Positions 10,192 to 20,328 of a DNA stretch of 26,382 bases are shown here, in pieces. Each line of letters opens with the position of its first letter. Position 1 is the stretch's first letter. The notes under the pieces were generated by a model, which was not told the DNA's origin, did not search any database, and worked only from the letters and a program-made list of their open reading frames with translations. Location of the stretch: contig QKYT01000468.1 in NCBI GenBank assembly GCA_003550305.1, positions 20,216 through 46,597 on the forward strand, read 5' to 3'. Origin of the DNA: Glomus cerebriforme. Its lineage: Eukaryota > Glomeromycota > Glomeromycetes > Glomerales > Glomeraceae. Position numbers and translations under genes: made by a program.

Positions 10192-10292
10192 ACAATTCTC
10201 CTATTTTAAATCATTCGATTCATTGATTCATTAGAATCTTATTAAATCATTTTCTTAGAAAAAACTTTATAAGATTTTTTAATCGATTTTCC

Positions 10293-10313
10293 TTTTTTTT
10301 TAAAAAAAAAAAA
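10293..10313 (+). promoter_or_regulatory. Poly(dT)-poly(dA) tract in 5' leader
   Basis: Nine T followed by twelve A, just before AATAAACATC-ATG. A T-run/A-run pair also occurs before the plus-strand seven-helix gene (24323-24351). Such tracts commonly exclude nucleosomes; that role here is inference. Confidence 0.35.
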
Positions 10314-10321
10314 TAAACATC

Positions 10322-12121
10322 ATGGCTAATTACGCCGAAATTTTTTTACCTTTCACTAATTTATTTACTCAAGCTCAAGTGAATACGGTTCTTTTAGCAT
10401 GGCTCCCATCAAAATTAGAGCCATATTTGACAGGAATAATGGCAGTTGATATGTTTATAACGAGTATTATAGCATGCGGAATTTCCACTTTAATTCCTGC
10501 ATTTTATCAATTTGCTACGACAGGAATTCCATGGGGAAAGAAACAAAGTGTCACAATTCAAATTGAATATTACACTGAAGGAAAATATGGTTATTTATAT
10601 ACAAGTGTATTTTATGAAGCTTTATCTTGGTTAATTTCTCAACAAACAAAGAATTTAGACCAAGGTTCATTTGTTGTTCAACCTATAAATTCCATTTATA
10701 ACGATAATGATGATGATGAATGCGCTCCCCCAGATTTTAACATACTTCCAGGGAAAAATCAACAAATTAAAATTGAATATAAAGGAAAAAAGTTTCATGT
10801 TACATATCAAATTCCTGTTGAAGAGAATGATGATGATGATGTTGGTAAACGTCGGTCAAATAAGACACCAACGAAACCTTCAATTTATTTAACAACCGTT
10901 GAGGATTCGAATACAACAGATGTTGATACTATGACTGAATTTTTAAATGAAATCACCAGATCTTATTTAGAAACTCAGAAAAAGAATAAAGTTCGTTCAA
11001 GATATGAGCGACATGATTCTTATTGGAATTATGTACAATCATTATCTTCAATTAGAGGTTTGGATAGTATTGCGTTAGATGAATCGTATGAAAAGTTATT
11101 AAAAAAAGAATTAGAAACATTTGTAAATGATAAAGATTTTTATGAAAGAATTGGAATGCCTTATAGACGAGGTATTTTATTATATGGAAAGCCAGGAACG
11201 GGAAAGACCAGTTTGATAAATGCAATTTCTTCGCAATTATCTCGAGACATTTATTATTTAAATCTCAAAAACATTAAAGATGATAATGAATTAAGTGCTG
11301 CATTTAGTGATGTTCCTGAAAATCAAATTATCGTACTTGAAGATGTTGATACTCAATCAAAAGTTCTTCATAAACGAACAGAAAATTCTTATTCTTTATT
11401 GCAAGATACTAAAGATTCTAAAGATTCTAAAGCAGAAAATAAGAATCAATCAAAAGATGATAAATTTTCGGATTTTAGTTTATCAACTTTTTTGGGATGT
11501 TTAGATGGTCATATTTTGTCTGAAGGAAATATAATTATCATGACAACAAACCACGTTGAACATCTTGATCCTGCTTGTATTCGTCCTGGTCGTATGGATG
11601 TACATCTTAATCTCGGTTATTGTACTCATTATCAACTTAATAAAATGTATAAAAGTGTTGCTGAAAATCCTGAAGCTGAATTTCCTCAAGACATTCTTGA
11701 AAAAATTCCTGAAAAATTATTGCCTCCTTGTGAAGTTATGATGACCATGGTTTTATATCGTAACGAAATTGAATTGATTCCACAAAAGATTTATGAATTA
11801 GTCGCAAAATATATACCTGATAATTTAGAGGAAAAGAAAGAAACAAAATCAGAAGTAGTTAAGAATGAGAAAGAGAAAATTAAAGATGAAAATATGGAAA
11901 AGAAAGTAGATAAAAGTAAAGAAAATGAGAAAGAAGATAAGAAAGAGAATAAGAAAGAAAAAGAAATAATAATTGAAGAAAATATAAAAGTAATAAGCAA
12001 TAATAGTGAAACAACGTATGATAGTGATAGTAATACAGATGTTGAACTCGAAGATGAAAATGACAAGATAAAATATTTTAAAACTATAGAAATACTCACA
12101 ATTGCATCACAAGTTGCATAA
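10322..12121 (+). CDS. BCS1-like AAA ATPase, single exon
   Basis: A 599-residue P-loop ATPase of the BCS1 branch of AAA proteins. Mitochondrial BCS1 inserts the Rieske protein into complex III, but fungal paralogues may act elsewhere. Residues about 36-62 form a hydrophobic segment (MFITSIIACGISTLIPAFY), then comes a BCS1-type middle region. The AAA domain begins near 242. Walker A is GKPGTGKTS at 289-297, Walker B IIVLEDVD at 336-343, sensor-1 region TTN at 408-410, and the arginine-finger region RPGR at 421-424, so catalysis looks intact. A Ser/Lys/Asp-rich insert sits between Walker B and sensor 1 (about 345-380). The C-terminal part (about 500-590) is an unusually long Lys/Glu-rich tail, likely disordered or coiled coil. 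A poly(T)-poly(A) tract (10293-10313) abuts the ATG, and AATAAA lies at 12239. The family call is firm; the location and substrate are not. Confidence 0.92.
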   Translation: MANYAEIFLPFTNLFTQAQVNTVLLAWLPSKLEPYLTGIMAVDMFITSIIACGISTLIPAFYQFATTGIPWGKKQSVTIQIEYYTEGKYGYLYTSVFYEALSWLISQQTKNLDQGSFVVQPINSIYNDNDDDECAPPDFNILPGKNQQIKIEYKGKKFHVTYQIPVEENDDDDVGKRRSNKTPTKPSIYLTTVEDSNTTDVDTMTEFLNEITRSYLETQKKNKVRSRYERHDSYWNYVQSLSSIRGLDSIALDESYEKLLKKELETFVNDKDFYERIGMPYRRGILLYGKPGTGKTSLINAISSQLSRDIYYLNLKNIKDDNELSAAFSDVPENQIIVLEDVDTQSKVLHKRTENSYSLLQDTKDSKDSKAENKNQSKDDKFSDFSLSTFLGCLDGHILSEGNIIIMTTNHVEHLDPACIRPGRMDVHLNLGYCTHYQLNKMYKSVAENPEAEFPQDILEKIPEKLLPPCEVMMTMVLYRNEIELIPQKIYELVAKYIPDNLEEKKETKSEVVKNEKEKIKDENMEKKVDKSKENEKEDKKENKKEKEIIIEENIKVISNNSETTYDSDSNTDVELEDENDKIKYFKTIEILTIASQVA

Positions 12122-12690
12122 AACAATGTATATTTTTTAAATAGAAACTCAATCATTTATTTTAGCATTTAATTAGTTGATTTTGTTTTCATTTTATCAC
12201 ACATGTAAATATCTTATAATTAATTAATTAATCTATTTAATAAATTTTTATTCTATCCAATAGAAATCAGGAGTTTTATTACCAATGTTTAATAATGAAT
12301 ACATATGCAATATAAGTAATTTTATTTGGCAAGAACGGATTGGGAAAAATAACAAAAAAAATGTGTCATTACCCTCAACAGGATAATGATAAAAGACCGA
12401 ATAAAAATGGGTTGTCCTACTTTCCAAATATATCAAAGACCGGCTTAAGACCGGGTAGGACCGGTAGGGCTGCGAGACCATCTTTAGTTAGTGGAAAACT
12501 AAATTTAAAGTCTAAAATTCTTTCTTTTGTTATTATTTTAATATTAAGTATGATTTACTAATGAATAGTCTGTATTATCTTATTTATCTATAACGTTGTG
12601 TAACCAACAATAAAAATTCTCAAAGGAAAAAACATAGTAATCAGTAAGGTTAGACTTTTGGCGATCATTACGCCACTTTAGCTTTCATTA
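12122..12690. other. Intergenic region after the BCS1-like gene
   Basis: Contains the likely polyadenylation signal AATAAA at 12239-12244 and a GC-richer patch at 12437-12470 with three GACCGG words (GACCGGCTTAAGACCGGGTAGGACCGG). Open frames on both strands over 12248-12561 overlap each other and show no family features, so no gene is called. Confidence 0.4.
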
Positions 12691-12700
12691 TGTTATCGAA

Positions 12701-12714
12701 CAGGAAATTTCCTG
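12701..12714. promoter_or_regulatory. Perfect 14-bp palindrome upstream of the IFI6-like gene
   Basis: CAGGAAATTTCCTG is a perfect palindrome 153-166 bp before the ATG at 12867. It contains GAAnnTTC, the two-unit heat-shock-element pattern. It could be a dimeric factor site; there is no direct evidence. Confidence 0.3.
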
Positions 12715-12812
12715 CTTGATTAAAAGTTAAAAGCGCGCACAACCGTAGTATAACAAAGTTTTTTGTCTCCTGATTAATCGTCGCACAAAAAAAAAAGTAT
12801 TTATATTCTGGT

Positions 12813-12818
12813 TATAAA
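12813..12818 (+). promoter_or_regulatory. TATA box of the IFI6-like gene
   Basis: TATAAA within GGTTATAAACAG, 49-54 bp before the ATG at 12867, after an A-rich tract. Confidence 0.4.
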
Positions 12819-12866
12819 CAGTTCCTAAGGCTCATCATATTTTTCTAAAACCACAAGAACGTAGAA

Positions 12867-13525
12867 ATGGCAAATAATAGGTAAGCTCCAGCAGTTCTCC
12901 TCCTTTCTCCTCTTTACATAATACTCTCTTATACTGTATTTGTTCCTCATTCTCCGATTCTAGAATCATCCTTTATTCTAGGGTTGCAATTTTTGTTATT
13001 ACTTTGTATATTTCGTGTCAACTTGTCTCCAGTCTTCCTATCTCCGTAAAGCCCCCAAAAAGGCTTTCTATACAACTCCCTTATGCCAACTACTATCAAA
13101 TTTATGAAGCCTACGAAACTATAGATGAATTTCTCACATGCGACCAGATTAATCTTTCCGGCACTTCTGATATTTACAACACTTACGACTCTCAAAAGGC
13201 TGCGGCTGAATTTCCTATCTATGATTCTATAATCAATTTCATCTCTAACATCTACAACGCTATAGCTAGTTTCTTCTCTGACAATGCTATATTCGAATTT
13301 GTCATAAACAACGGCCTTATTATTGGAACAATCGTTATAGTCGTACTTATCATTTATTGTGTGCCAGCCATTTTTATTGGACTCGTCAGATTAATAGGAT
13401 TCGGCGTTAATGGAATAGTCAGAGGAAGTATTGCCGCCATGATTATGGCCAGTTATGGTGGAAGAGTTGCTGTTGGAAGTGCTTGTGCTATATTGCAAAG
13501 TGTTGGTGCATTAGGAGTAAGATGA
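12867..13525 (+). CDS. Interferon-induced 6-16 (IFI6/ISG12)-like secretory-pathway membrane protein
   Basis: The main open frame lacks an ATG. I join exon 1 (12867-12880, ATGGCAAATAATAG) to exon 2 (12982-13525) across a 101-bp intron with a GTAAGC donor and a TTCTAG acceptor, which gives 185 residues. Splicing restores an N-terminal signal peptide: MANNR followed by VAIFVITLYISCQLVSS (residues 6-22). A polar, probably lumenal region follows. A hydrophobic segment (about 116-142) and a glycine/alanine-rich end (144-185: GFGVNGIVRGSIAAMIMASY, then GG, VAVGSACAILQSVGALG) match the interferon-induced 6-16 family signature. In animals these are small organelle-membrane proteins linked to apoptosis and innate responses; the fungal role is unknown. 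An alternative in-frame acceptor at 12963 would add six residues. AATAAA lies at 13625. Confidence 0.8.
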
Positions 13526-14403
13526 TTTATTGGTTTGTTTACAATGTTTTTCGGACTGTTTAAATTATTGGGTCGGTTTATTTTAGGTTTGATAACTTGT
13601 TTGTGAGAAAATTTGACTTTTCATAATAAATTATAATTTAAGTAGTGTGATTTATAAGTTATAATATCTATTCGGTTTGCCATACTAAAATTTTGAAGGA
13701 TTTAGAAGGATTTATCAATAATACTGTATCAATAACATCAATTCAATTGTAGAGCGATTCAATATGACTCTTTCAGAAATTTTATATAAATCTAAACTCT
13801 TTCCCATTCCTTTCTGCCCAAAAGTGATCATGAGAAAATATTTTTTATTTTTGTTAAAACATATTATTTTGTGGCTCTAAAACTCAGTAAAGAAATAAAA
13901 ACAAACTTAAAAAACAGAGAGTCGTGATTTCTTCAACTCCCTTTCCCTGAAATTTTTCTTTCGCTCGAAACTTCATGTTATCGTTGCAAAAGAACCGGTT
14001 TTCTCACTTTCCTCACACCCCAATCTTTACGATGTTACGTTTTGGATTGACGTCGACTATGCTTTTATTAAAATATTTTTTACCCTTTCCCCCGTTTTCC
14101 GTTTTCTTTAAGCAATAAAAAAAATTGTTGCTCCCTTTGTTTTTTCCCCAAAATTCTCCCTTTACCCCAAAATATTTTACTGCGCCTAAATTTGCGATCG
14201 TCAGCTATTTTCGGCGTTATATTCCCTGATCGTCGGTATGGCAAATGTATCGTCGTTTCAAACTTGTGAAGTGATATTTTACCGCAAGCGCGTTAATCAC
14301 TTTTATATTTTTTGTTTTATTTCAAACGTAACTTTCACTCGATGACCATTAATAGAGTTGGCCCATCTAACCCATATGTAATGTCGGCCAAAAATTGTAT
14401 CTT
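13526..14403. other. Intergenic spacer, pyrimidine-rich patches
   Basis: No coding frame supported. It holds AATAAA at 13625-13630, C/T-rich patches near 13920-14165, and several CG-containing words (GATCGTCGG, GTCGTCGTTTC-like) that are unusual for the surrounding AT-rich DNA. Confidence 0.4.
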
Positions 14404-14615
14404 CCCCAGCGTCACCATCAAAAAAAGTACGGGCACGTGATCATAAAATAATTGTCACCGGCGTGACGCATGGATGGTATAATTACTAAGAATTGTGGTA
14501 AAATTGTTTGTCACGCACCTATTTATCACGGGCGTGCCACATTCTTTCACGTGCTCGTGCATATTTAATTAGTAAATATCACGTGTCCGTACTTTTTTTG
14601 ATGGTGACGCTGGGG
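14404..14615. mobile_element. MITE with 38-bp terminal inverted repeats
   Basis: CCCCAGCGTCACCATCAAAA... at 14404-14441 is matched inverted at 14578-14615, 37 of 38 positions identical. The inner part holds further inverted pairs (GTCACCGGCGTGACGC; GTCACGCACC...ATCACGGGCGTG). The whole 212 bp could fold back on itself. No target duplication is visible at these limits, so the superfamily is undetermined. No coding capacity. Confidence 0.85.
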
Positions 14616-14671
14616 GAGTTCATCAGTAATCATCTGATAGGGGAATATTGTTACGTAAATTTCTAAATTTG

Positions 14672-14679
14672 TATAAATA
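14672..14679 (+). promoter_or_regulatory. TATA box of the tetraspan gene
   Basis: TATAAATA lies 132-139 bp before the ATG at 14811 and only 57 bp downstream of the MITE right end, so the MITE sits directly upstream of the core promoter. Confidence 0.4.
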
Positions 14680-14810
14680 ATAACATATGGTGCTACAAAA
14701 ATTTTCATTGTTTTTTTGATAAATATGAATAGTCAAAATACAATCAAACAATTTCTTATAAAAAAGATTTGCGAAAATTTTTATCTCATTTTAATTAAAA
14801 TAAATCCAAA

Positions 14811-15702
14811 ATGAAACTCCGTACAAAACTTGGATGGTGTGCATATATATGTGTCATTTTAATATTCTGTTTATATGCTTTTGCTATCCTTTCATTAGGT
14901 GAGAAATGATAAAAGTTAAAAGTTAATAAAAATTTAATATTTAGTATTTTATTTTTTTTAGAAATTGCAAAAATTGCTCTTTTTAATCAAACGAATGGGG
15001 AATTAAAAGTGCATATTATAGATTACATGTAAGTATAATTTTATTACATCATTAATAATATAAACTTAACTAATTTTTTAATTCAATACAATAATATAAT
15101 TAGATATTTAGCTCAACTAATATGTGGTTTGCGTAAGTTAAACTAATTTCTCAATTTTATATCTTTTTTTTTTTGTTAATATCTAATAATAATTCATATA
15201 ATTTGTAGTATATAGTTGTTGTTGTTCTTGTTGTGACACGAGAGAAACAAGATATAATTCCTATACTAATGGATCGTAACTATTTATTTCTTAATAACAA
15301 TTTTCTTTTTGTTTAAAAAAATTTTAATTTTTAATGTCAAAAAATTAATATGTATTTTTAAATATCTTATAGCGCGACCACTTTAACAACCACGATATTT
15401 AGTAAGTTAATATATGTACTGTATAAATATTATTAATTATTATTAAACAAAGATCTTTCTAATATGTAGTTTTATATATGTGTTTAACTATACATGAAAT
15501 GGGGGATATTCCATTTTTTTGTCCCGCTGATTATCCTTATACATCTCCTTTAATTCGTACAGCTTGTCAAGTTAGAGCTGCGAATTTATTATTAATATGG
15601 ATACTGGCTGGTTTGTCAGTAATCACTATTTTAACCGTATGTGTTATTTTTATTGTATTTTCTTTAACCACTAAAAAATCTGATGCAATTGATAATGTAT
15701 AG
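14811..15702 (+). CDS. Six-exon small tetraspan membrane protein, MARVEL-like layout
   Basis: I assemble exons 14811-14898, 14962-15028, 15104-15132, 15209-15275, 15373-15401 and 15470-15702. The donors are GTGAGA, GTAAGT, GTAAGT, GTAACT and GTAAGT; every acceptor is a TAG. All phases join, giving 170 residues. Hydrophobic segments are residues 9-29, about 52-68 (IYLAQLICGLLYS, then the cysteine cluster CCCSCC at 65-70), about 86-101 and 133-159. Four helices and a cysteine-bearing loop (FFCPADYPY, C111; TACQ, C126) before the last helix resemble MARVEL-type fungal tetraspans, but that family call is inference. A second acceptor set (15111 with 15215) also keeps frame, giving 165 residues without the second helix. 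The fourth donor is the weakest. Only the last exon and first exon are strongly supported on their own. Confidence 0.6.
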
Positions 15703-16760
15703 AAATTACAGATTTTGATTTGATTTATTTATATTACTTATAAATATTGTAATGTATAAATGTATAAATATATTATTAACTTATTATATATGATATAAAA
15801 TATAAAAATCCATTTTTTTTGAAACTGGTACTGCATTTATTATTTTTCATTCTTCAGTTTGTTGAAAAATGAATCTAAAAGCAATACTTTATGAATCATA
15901 TAAACTTTCGCCAAATTAAGTCAACCTCGATTTAAGTTAAAAGGGACTCAATGTTCATAAAAGACATTATAAAAGTATTATAAGTATTATTTTAAAGTTA
16001 ATTCTTAAATAAATTTAAAATATAATAATAAAGCAAATAAATAAATAGATAGAATAAAACAAATATGAAACACTTCTATATCGAAAATTTACTTTGTAAA
16101 CTTTTAAAATGAAAGAATAATCCAGAAATCTATTAAATTTGACCAGTATATTTTTTTATTCAAGTATCATAATCACGATTCAATCGATTCATGTACAGTA
16201 AATATACTAAGCCATTGATTATATTCCTTAAAAATTCATCTACATATATTACACGTTATAAACCGTGTAATAAAAATTTGGTTCGAAAAAAAAAGTTTTT
16301 ATTGGAAAACCAAAAGATCGACGCCCTATTATAATATTATTACCCAAAGACGACATCATAGATCATTCATATAAGAACTGATTGCATCTTTACCGCAGTT
16401 AATATTTCACGCGTTTTGGAAATTGTAATGCTACTTTTTTTTTTATTTGTAATTGAATAATCTAATACATTCTCACTGATATTTTGAATATAAGACAAGC
16501 TATTCAAAACCTCCAAACCCCTAATTTAGATAATTAATTTTGTCTGAAACACTAACTCTCAACTTCTTTGTTTGTTTATGAAAATCGTGATAATTTTTGT
16601 AATTTTAGAATTAAAGCATAATTTAAGCAAAAGGAACTTTATGAATCTTTAGAATACACGAATGAGTAATTTACTTAAGAAAAAATTTATGATTTTTGTC
16701 CGCACACGCGCGGTAAGTTAGAACAAATATAATATTATCATAAATTCATTTTTTATCCCA
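15703..16760. other. Gene-free AT-rich spacer
   Basis: No coding frame, tRNA or element end recognised on either strand. It includes an isolated GC-richer word, CGCACACGCGCGGTAAG, near 16702. Confidence 0.45.
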
Positions 16761-16883
16761 TATCCACTTTGGAGAAACTTGGGTTCCTTAATATGCAGTA
16801 ACTGCATGATAACTATATGGTTAATATGCCGTTGTTTTGTAGTTACTGCATATTAAGGAAATCATGTTTCTGCAAAGTAGATA
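16761..16883. mobile_element. ~123-bp foldback hairpin / mini-MITE
   Basis: Left arm 16764-16806 (CCACTTTGGAGAAAC ... CCTTAATATGCAGTAACTGC) pairs with the right arm ending at 16880 at about 37 of 43 positions, leaving a loop of roughly 31-33 bp. The outermost TATC/GATA bases also pair. The central CCTTAATATGCAGTAACT block is perfectly inverted. No clear target duplication. It may be a very short MITE or a transcribed hairpin. Confidence 0.65.
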
Positions 16884-17575
16884 ATTAACTTAGCCATGTT
16901 AATCAGCAAAGGGTATGTATCATTTTGATTTTGATTTTCATGTTAAACTTTATAATAATTATTTAAGACATTGCCTAAAATAAGTTGCGTAACCAAATCT
17001 GTTATATATAATAAACGAACTCGATGATCCGATCCGACAGTTTAGCGTATAGGAATTTAAATTTGGATAGCATCTATATAATCGACATATAATATTCTTC
17101 TATATTATAAATTACAAAACACTTAAAGACTATAACAAATTTATATTTATTTTAATTGACACCCAAATAATGTAAATAATGTGATTACTATTCATGTAAA
17201 ACCTTTTTTTTTAAAGTAGAGTTACTATCTTTAGTTAGATCAGAGTATCAGACAAATCATTTATTATATGACTATATTTGGTGAAATAAAAAAAAATTTT
17301 ATCGATTAATCCGTGAAAATTTCATATATCCAAGAAAATAACTTGGTTCTTTCTACTGTTTTTAAATATAATTTCAACCATTATTTAGAATTTTAGATAA
17401 AAAATAATAAAATAATATAACATTTTCATTTCATTAATGAAAATATTCAATTGCATTGATTGCGTTGATATTCTATTTAATTATATAATGTAAAATAATG
17501 ATAAGTCGTTTATAAAATTTATAAATGTATGATGTTAAATAACATCTAAATTTGAATACTTATTTTAATCAAAGA
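16884..17575. other. 3' flank of the minus-strand seven-helix gene
   Basis: AT-rich sequence with no supported gene, presumably containing the terminator of the gene ending at 17576. Confidence 0.4.
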
Positions 17576-18743
17576 TTACTCGTTCCCTAAAATCATTGAT
17601 GCTACTTCATAAAATGATAAAGATTGTTGTGAAATTAGGATATCATAGTTTGGTTCTATCCTCATAATATTATATTGCTGTTCCATAATAATTTCATCAC
17701 GAACGTTCCTTAATGGCATGCTTGCTAACATTCCATTAGAGGCTCTCAATACAATGTTTTTGCTGGAAATTGAAGATTCCGAAATGTTGTTTGAAATTTT
17801 TTCTAGATCATCTTCTGAACCACCTTCTCCTATGAGATTATCGGATTTTCCTACATCAAAAGTTATTACATATGATAAGCAAATAAAAATGATGATTAGG
17901 ATAGTGTAACTAGGACGATTTAATTGACTTAATGTTATAATATTTATATTGTGTATCGATGATATCAAGATACGTAACGAATTCCACATAATTAATTTAG
18001 AGTATAAAGGAAAGTGTTGTTCATAATGATTTGATTTCACACTTCTTATATATTGAATGAAACGATAAGCAACGTAAACATCTATTAGAAGATCAATTAT
18101 AGCTGTAATCAACAGAAATATCTTGGAATGATTTACGCTGTCATCACATTTAGATGAAATAGGATCAAATATTATCTGTGGTCGTGTGAATGTAACGTAT
18201 GTGATCTAAAAATAATTTTAATTATATCAAGTTATATATACAATATTTATATATTTTATTAAAATAATTTAACTTACATGGAGTAAACTTCTAATTAAAA
18301 GTAATCCATATCCGATGTAGTCATGTTTTTCTGGGTTTCCAAATTGTCTTAGCTTCCAGATTAAGAAAATCATAACTAATTCTGAAAATGCGAAATCCGA
18401 TATCATTTCTAAATGTGTGATAATCAAACATTTTGATAGAGACTCAAAATTTATAGTCAGAACTATTCCAATATTGGATATACCGCAAGCGAGACCGCAA
18501 ATATTAAAAATAATTTTTATCGTACTTGATATTTTTAAAATATGCGCACGGTAAAGTAAGAATGATTTAATAAGATTATGCACGGAAGCCTTATATTTAA
18601 AGAAAAAGAAAAAAAAAATGATCGTTAAAAAATATGTATATATATATATATATATATTCAAAATGTGATTTATGGTTAAGCCTTACCATAATCATTAATA
18701 CCACAAGTACTACAAAATAATTGAATTCGATCATTTTGTTCAT
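17576..18743 (-). CDS. Seven-helix membrane protein, paralogue A
   Basis: Read on the minus strand: exon 1 18743-18687 (57 nt), exon 2 18589-18278 (312 nt), exon 3 18205-17576 (630 nt with stop), 332 residues. The introns, 97 and 72 bp, have donors GTAAGG and GTAAGT and acceptors AAG and TAG; both are phase 0. Seven hydrophobic segments can be drawn: one spanning exons 1-2 (FNYFVVLVVLMIM), two more in exon 2 (about IKIIFNICGLACGISNIGIV, then SELVMIFLIWKLR), one across the exon 2/3 junction, and three in exon 3. A hydrophilic ~95-residue tail follows, with RASNGML, MPLRNVRDEI, MEQQYNI and LSFYEVASMILG. I recognise no named family; the topology suggests a receptor-like protein. The tail is far better conserved with paralogue B (24425-25629) than the helices, which implies a cytoplasmic partner. 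Confidence 0.82.
18641..18659. repeat. (TA)n microsatellite in intron 1 of paralogue A
   Basis: A pure TA dinucleotide run inside intron 1. Paralogue B has a (TA)n run in its intron 2, so the positions are not equivalent. Confidence 0.8.
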
Positions 18744-18795
18744 GATTTTTATACAATTTCGAGTTTAATTATGAAATTCAACAATAGAATATTTC

Positions 18796-18810
18796 TCACT
18801 CATTTATATA
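18796..18810 (-). promoter_or_regulatory. TATA box, extended motif, paralogue A
   Basis: On the minus strand this reads TATATAAATGAGTGA, 53-67 bp before the ATG at 18743. It is identical over 15 bp to the box of paralogue B at 24292-24306. Confidence 0.6.
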
Positions 18811-20322
18811 CGAAAAATTTTTAGGATTTTTTTTTTTTTCAACAATAGTTAAAATTAAACAATGCGAACAATAAATTTTTTTAATTTATGTATAGTAAAA
18901 GTGTCAATTTTGTCTATAAATTAATGAGAATTCCGATTATCTAAAATTACATCCATTATTACCTTTTGTCATCGATTACTGCGCCAAAATATGATTTACT
19001 CTATTTACTATTTAAAGAAGTGTTTTACGAAACAGGTTTTATTGCGCCTTTTCCAAAATTAGAACTTAATTTTGGTTGTTGATACATTAACAGAAATCAA
19101 TTATCAATTTCTGCGCCATAAACTGTTTGTTAATAAATTTCTCTTAAATTTGGTAAAGTTTCTAATTGCTAAATTTGTTGAAAGCTGCAGTTATCATTAA
19201 AAGATTTTTCTTATAAATCGAAAATTAGAGAAAGTTGTATGAATGATTGTATAAGAAACTTGTTTCATATTTATCAATTTTTTTTATTACATGCGGTCTG
19301 AGATATCCTGATATGGCGACAATGAAATTTATTCACTGGACCGAATGATTGGATGAAAGTGTGCTACGTATCACCAATTAATGAAGGGCCATGTGACCCA
19401 CATCTAGTAAAAGTGTGATAGTTCGATCATTAGGAAATAATTATTATAGTTATTGTTCATTTTATTAGGAATATACGGGATTTAAGTGTCCATATTGTAA
19501 AATTCTTTTTTTTCTTTATTTTTTTTATATTCATTATAATATAATTCTTCTTGATTTATTTTCATCCCATTCATTTATTCTATATATGAAACATTCTTCA
19601 TCTATTTTAAATTGCTTCCGGATGCAAATAATTTCCATCCAAGTTAATAACAGAAAAAAAAAATTATAGTTCTAAAATGCATAGTAAAGTCAAACCGTTT
19701 TATTGAATAAAAAATAATGATGAAACAGCAAAATCATCATCATAATCTAATCAAATTTATATTTTTGGTACTATTTAGTGATAAATAATCATTATTGAAG
19801 TTTCAAATCTCCACCGGATTATTTCAAGTATTTTAAATTTTCCTGAACAGAAATTAAATCTGTTAATCCATTCGAAACATCTTATTTTTAGATTATGACA
19901 ATTTTGAGAGAATTAATCGGGATGATTATCTGAATCAAAATATAATTCAAGAAAATTTAGTGACAGATATATCTTATATGAATAAACAATCCAGATTTCT
20001 TAAAGAAATTTGATTTAAGAGAAATTTAATATTTCTCGTGTTATTATATTAGATTTTGATTTTTAAGAAGCTACTTAATCTCATAATTAACGTAATTACT
20101 GTAACTTGATTTAAAAATCGATGTTATCCTTATATCAGTAACTTTGTACAAAGTATTTTTGTTCTCGATGTCGCGCAGTCATGTCATTATGACTTCTTTT
20201 GTACTATTGTTGAATGATGTAAAATAATTATTTGCTAATTCTTTCGATTCACCCTAAATTATTGTTAATAAATAATTATATTTAAGTTTATATAAAATCC
20301 ATCTAAGATCTACATTTTCTTT
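18811..20322. other. Upstream spacer of paralogue A
   Basis: No coding frame supported. The first 250 bp hold blocks shared, inverted, with the region upstream of paralogue B (19008-19023 and 19029-19043). Three TGCGCC words occur at 18979-19120. The remainder is AT-rich with no recognisable element ends. Confidence 0.4.
19008..19043 (-). repeat. Upstream block shared with paralogue B
   Basis: On the minus strand AATAAAACCTGTTTC (19043-19029) is followed by ACACTTCTTTAAATAG (19023-19008). Upstream of paralogue B, AATAAAACCTGTTTC is at 23868-23882 and ACACCTCCTTAAATAG at 23906-23921, in the same order relative to the gene. Confidence 0.5.
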
Positions 20323-20328
20323 AATACT

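Noticed and set aside
12248..12561. Opposed open frames of 73-77 codons
   Set aside because: They overlap each other, show no domain, and sit in the 3' flank of the BCS1-like gene.
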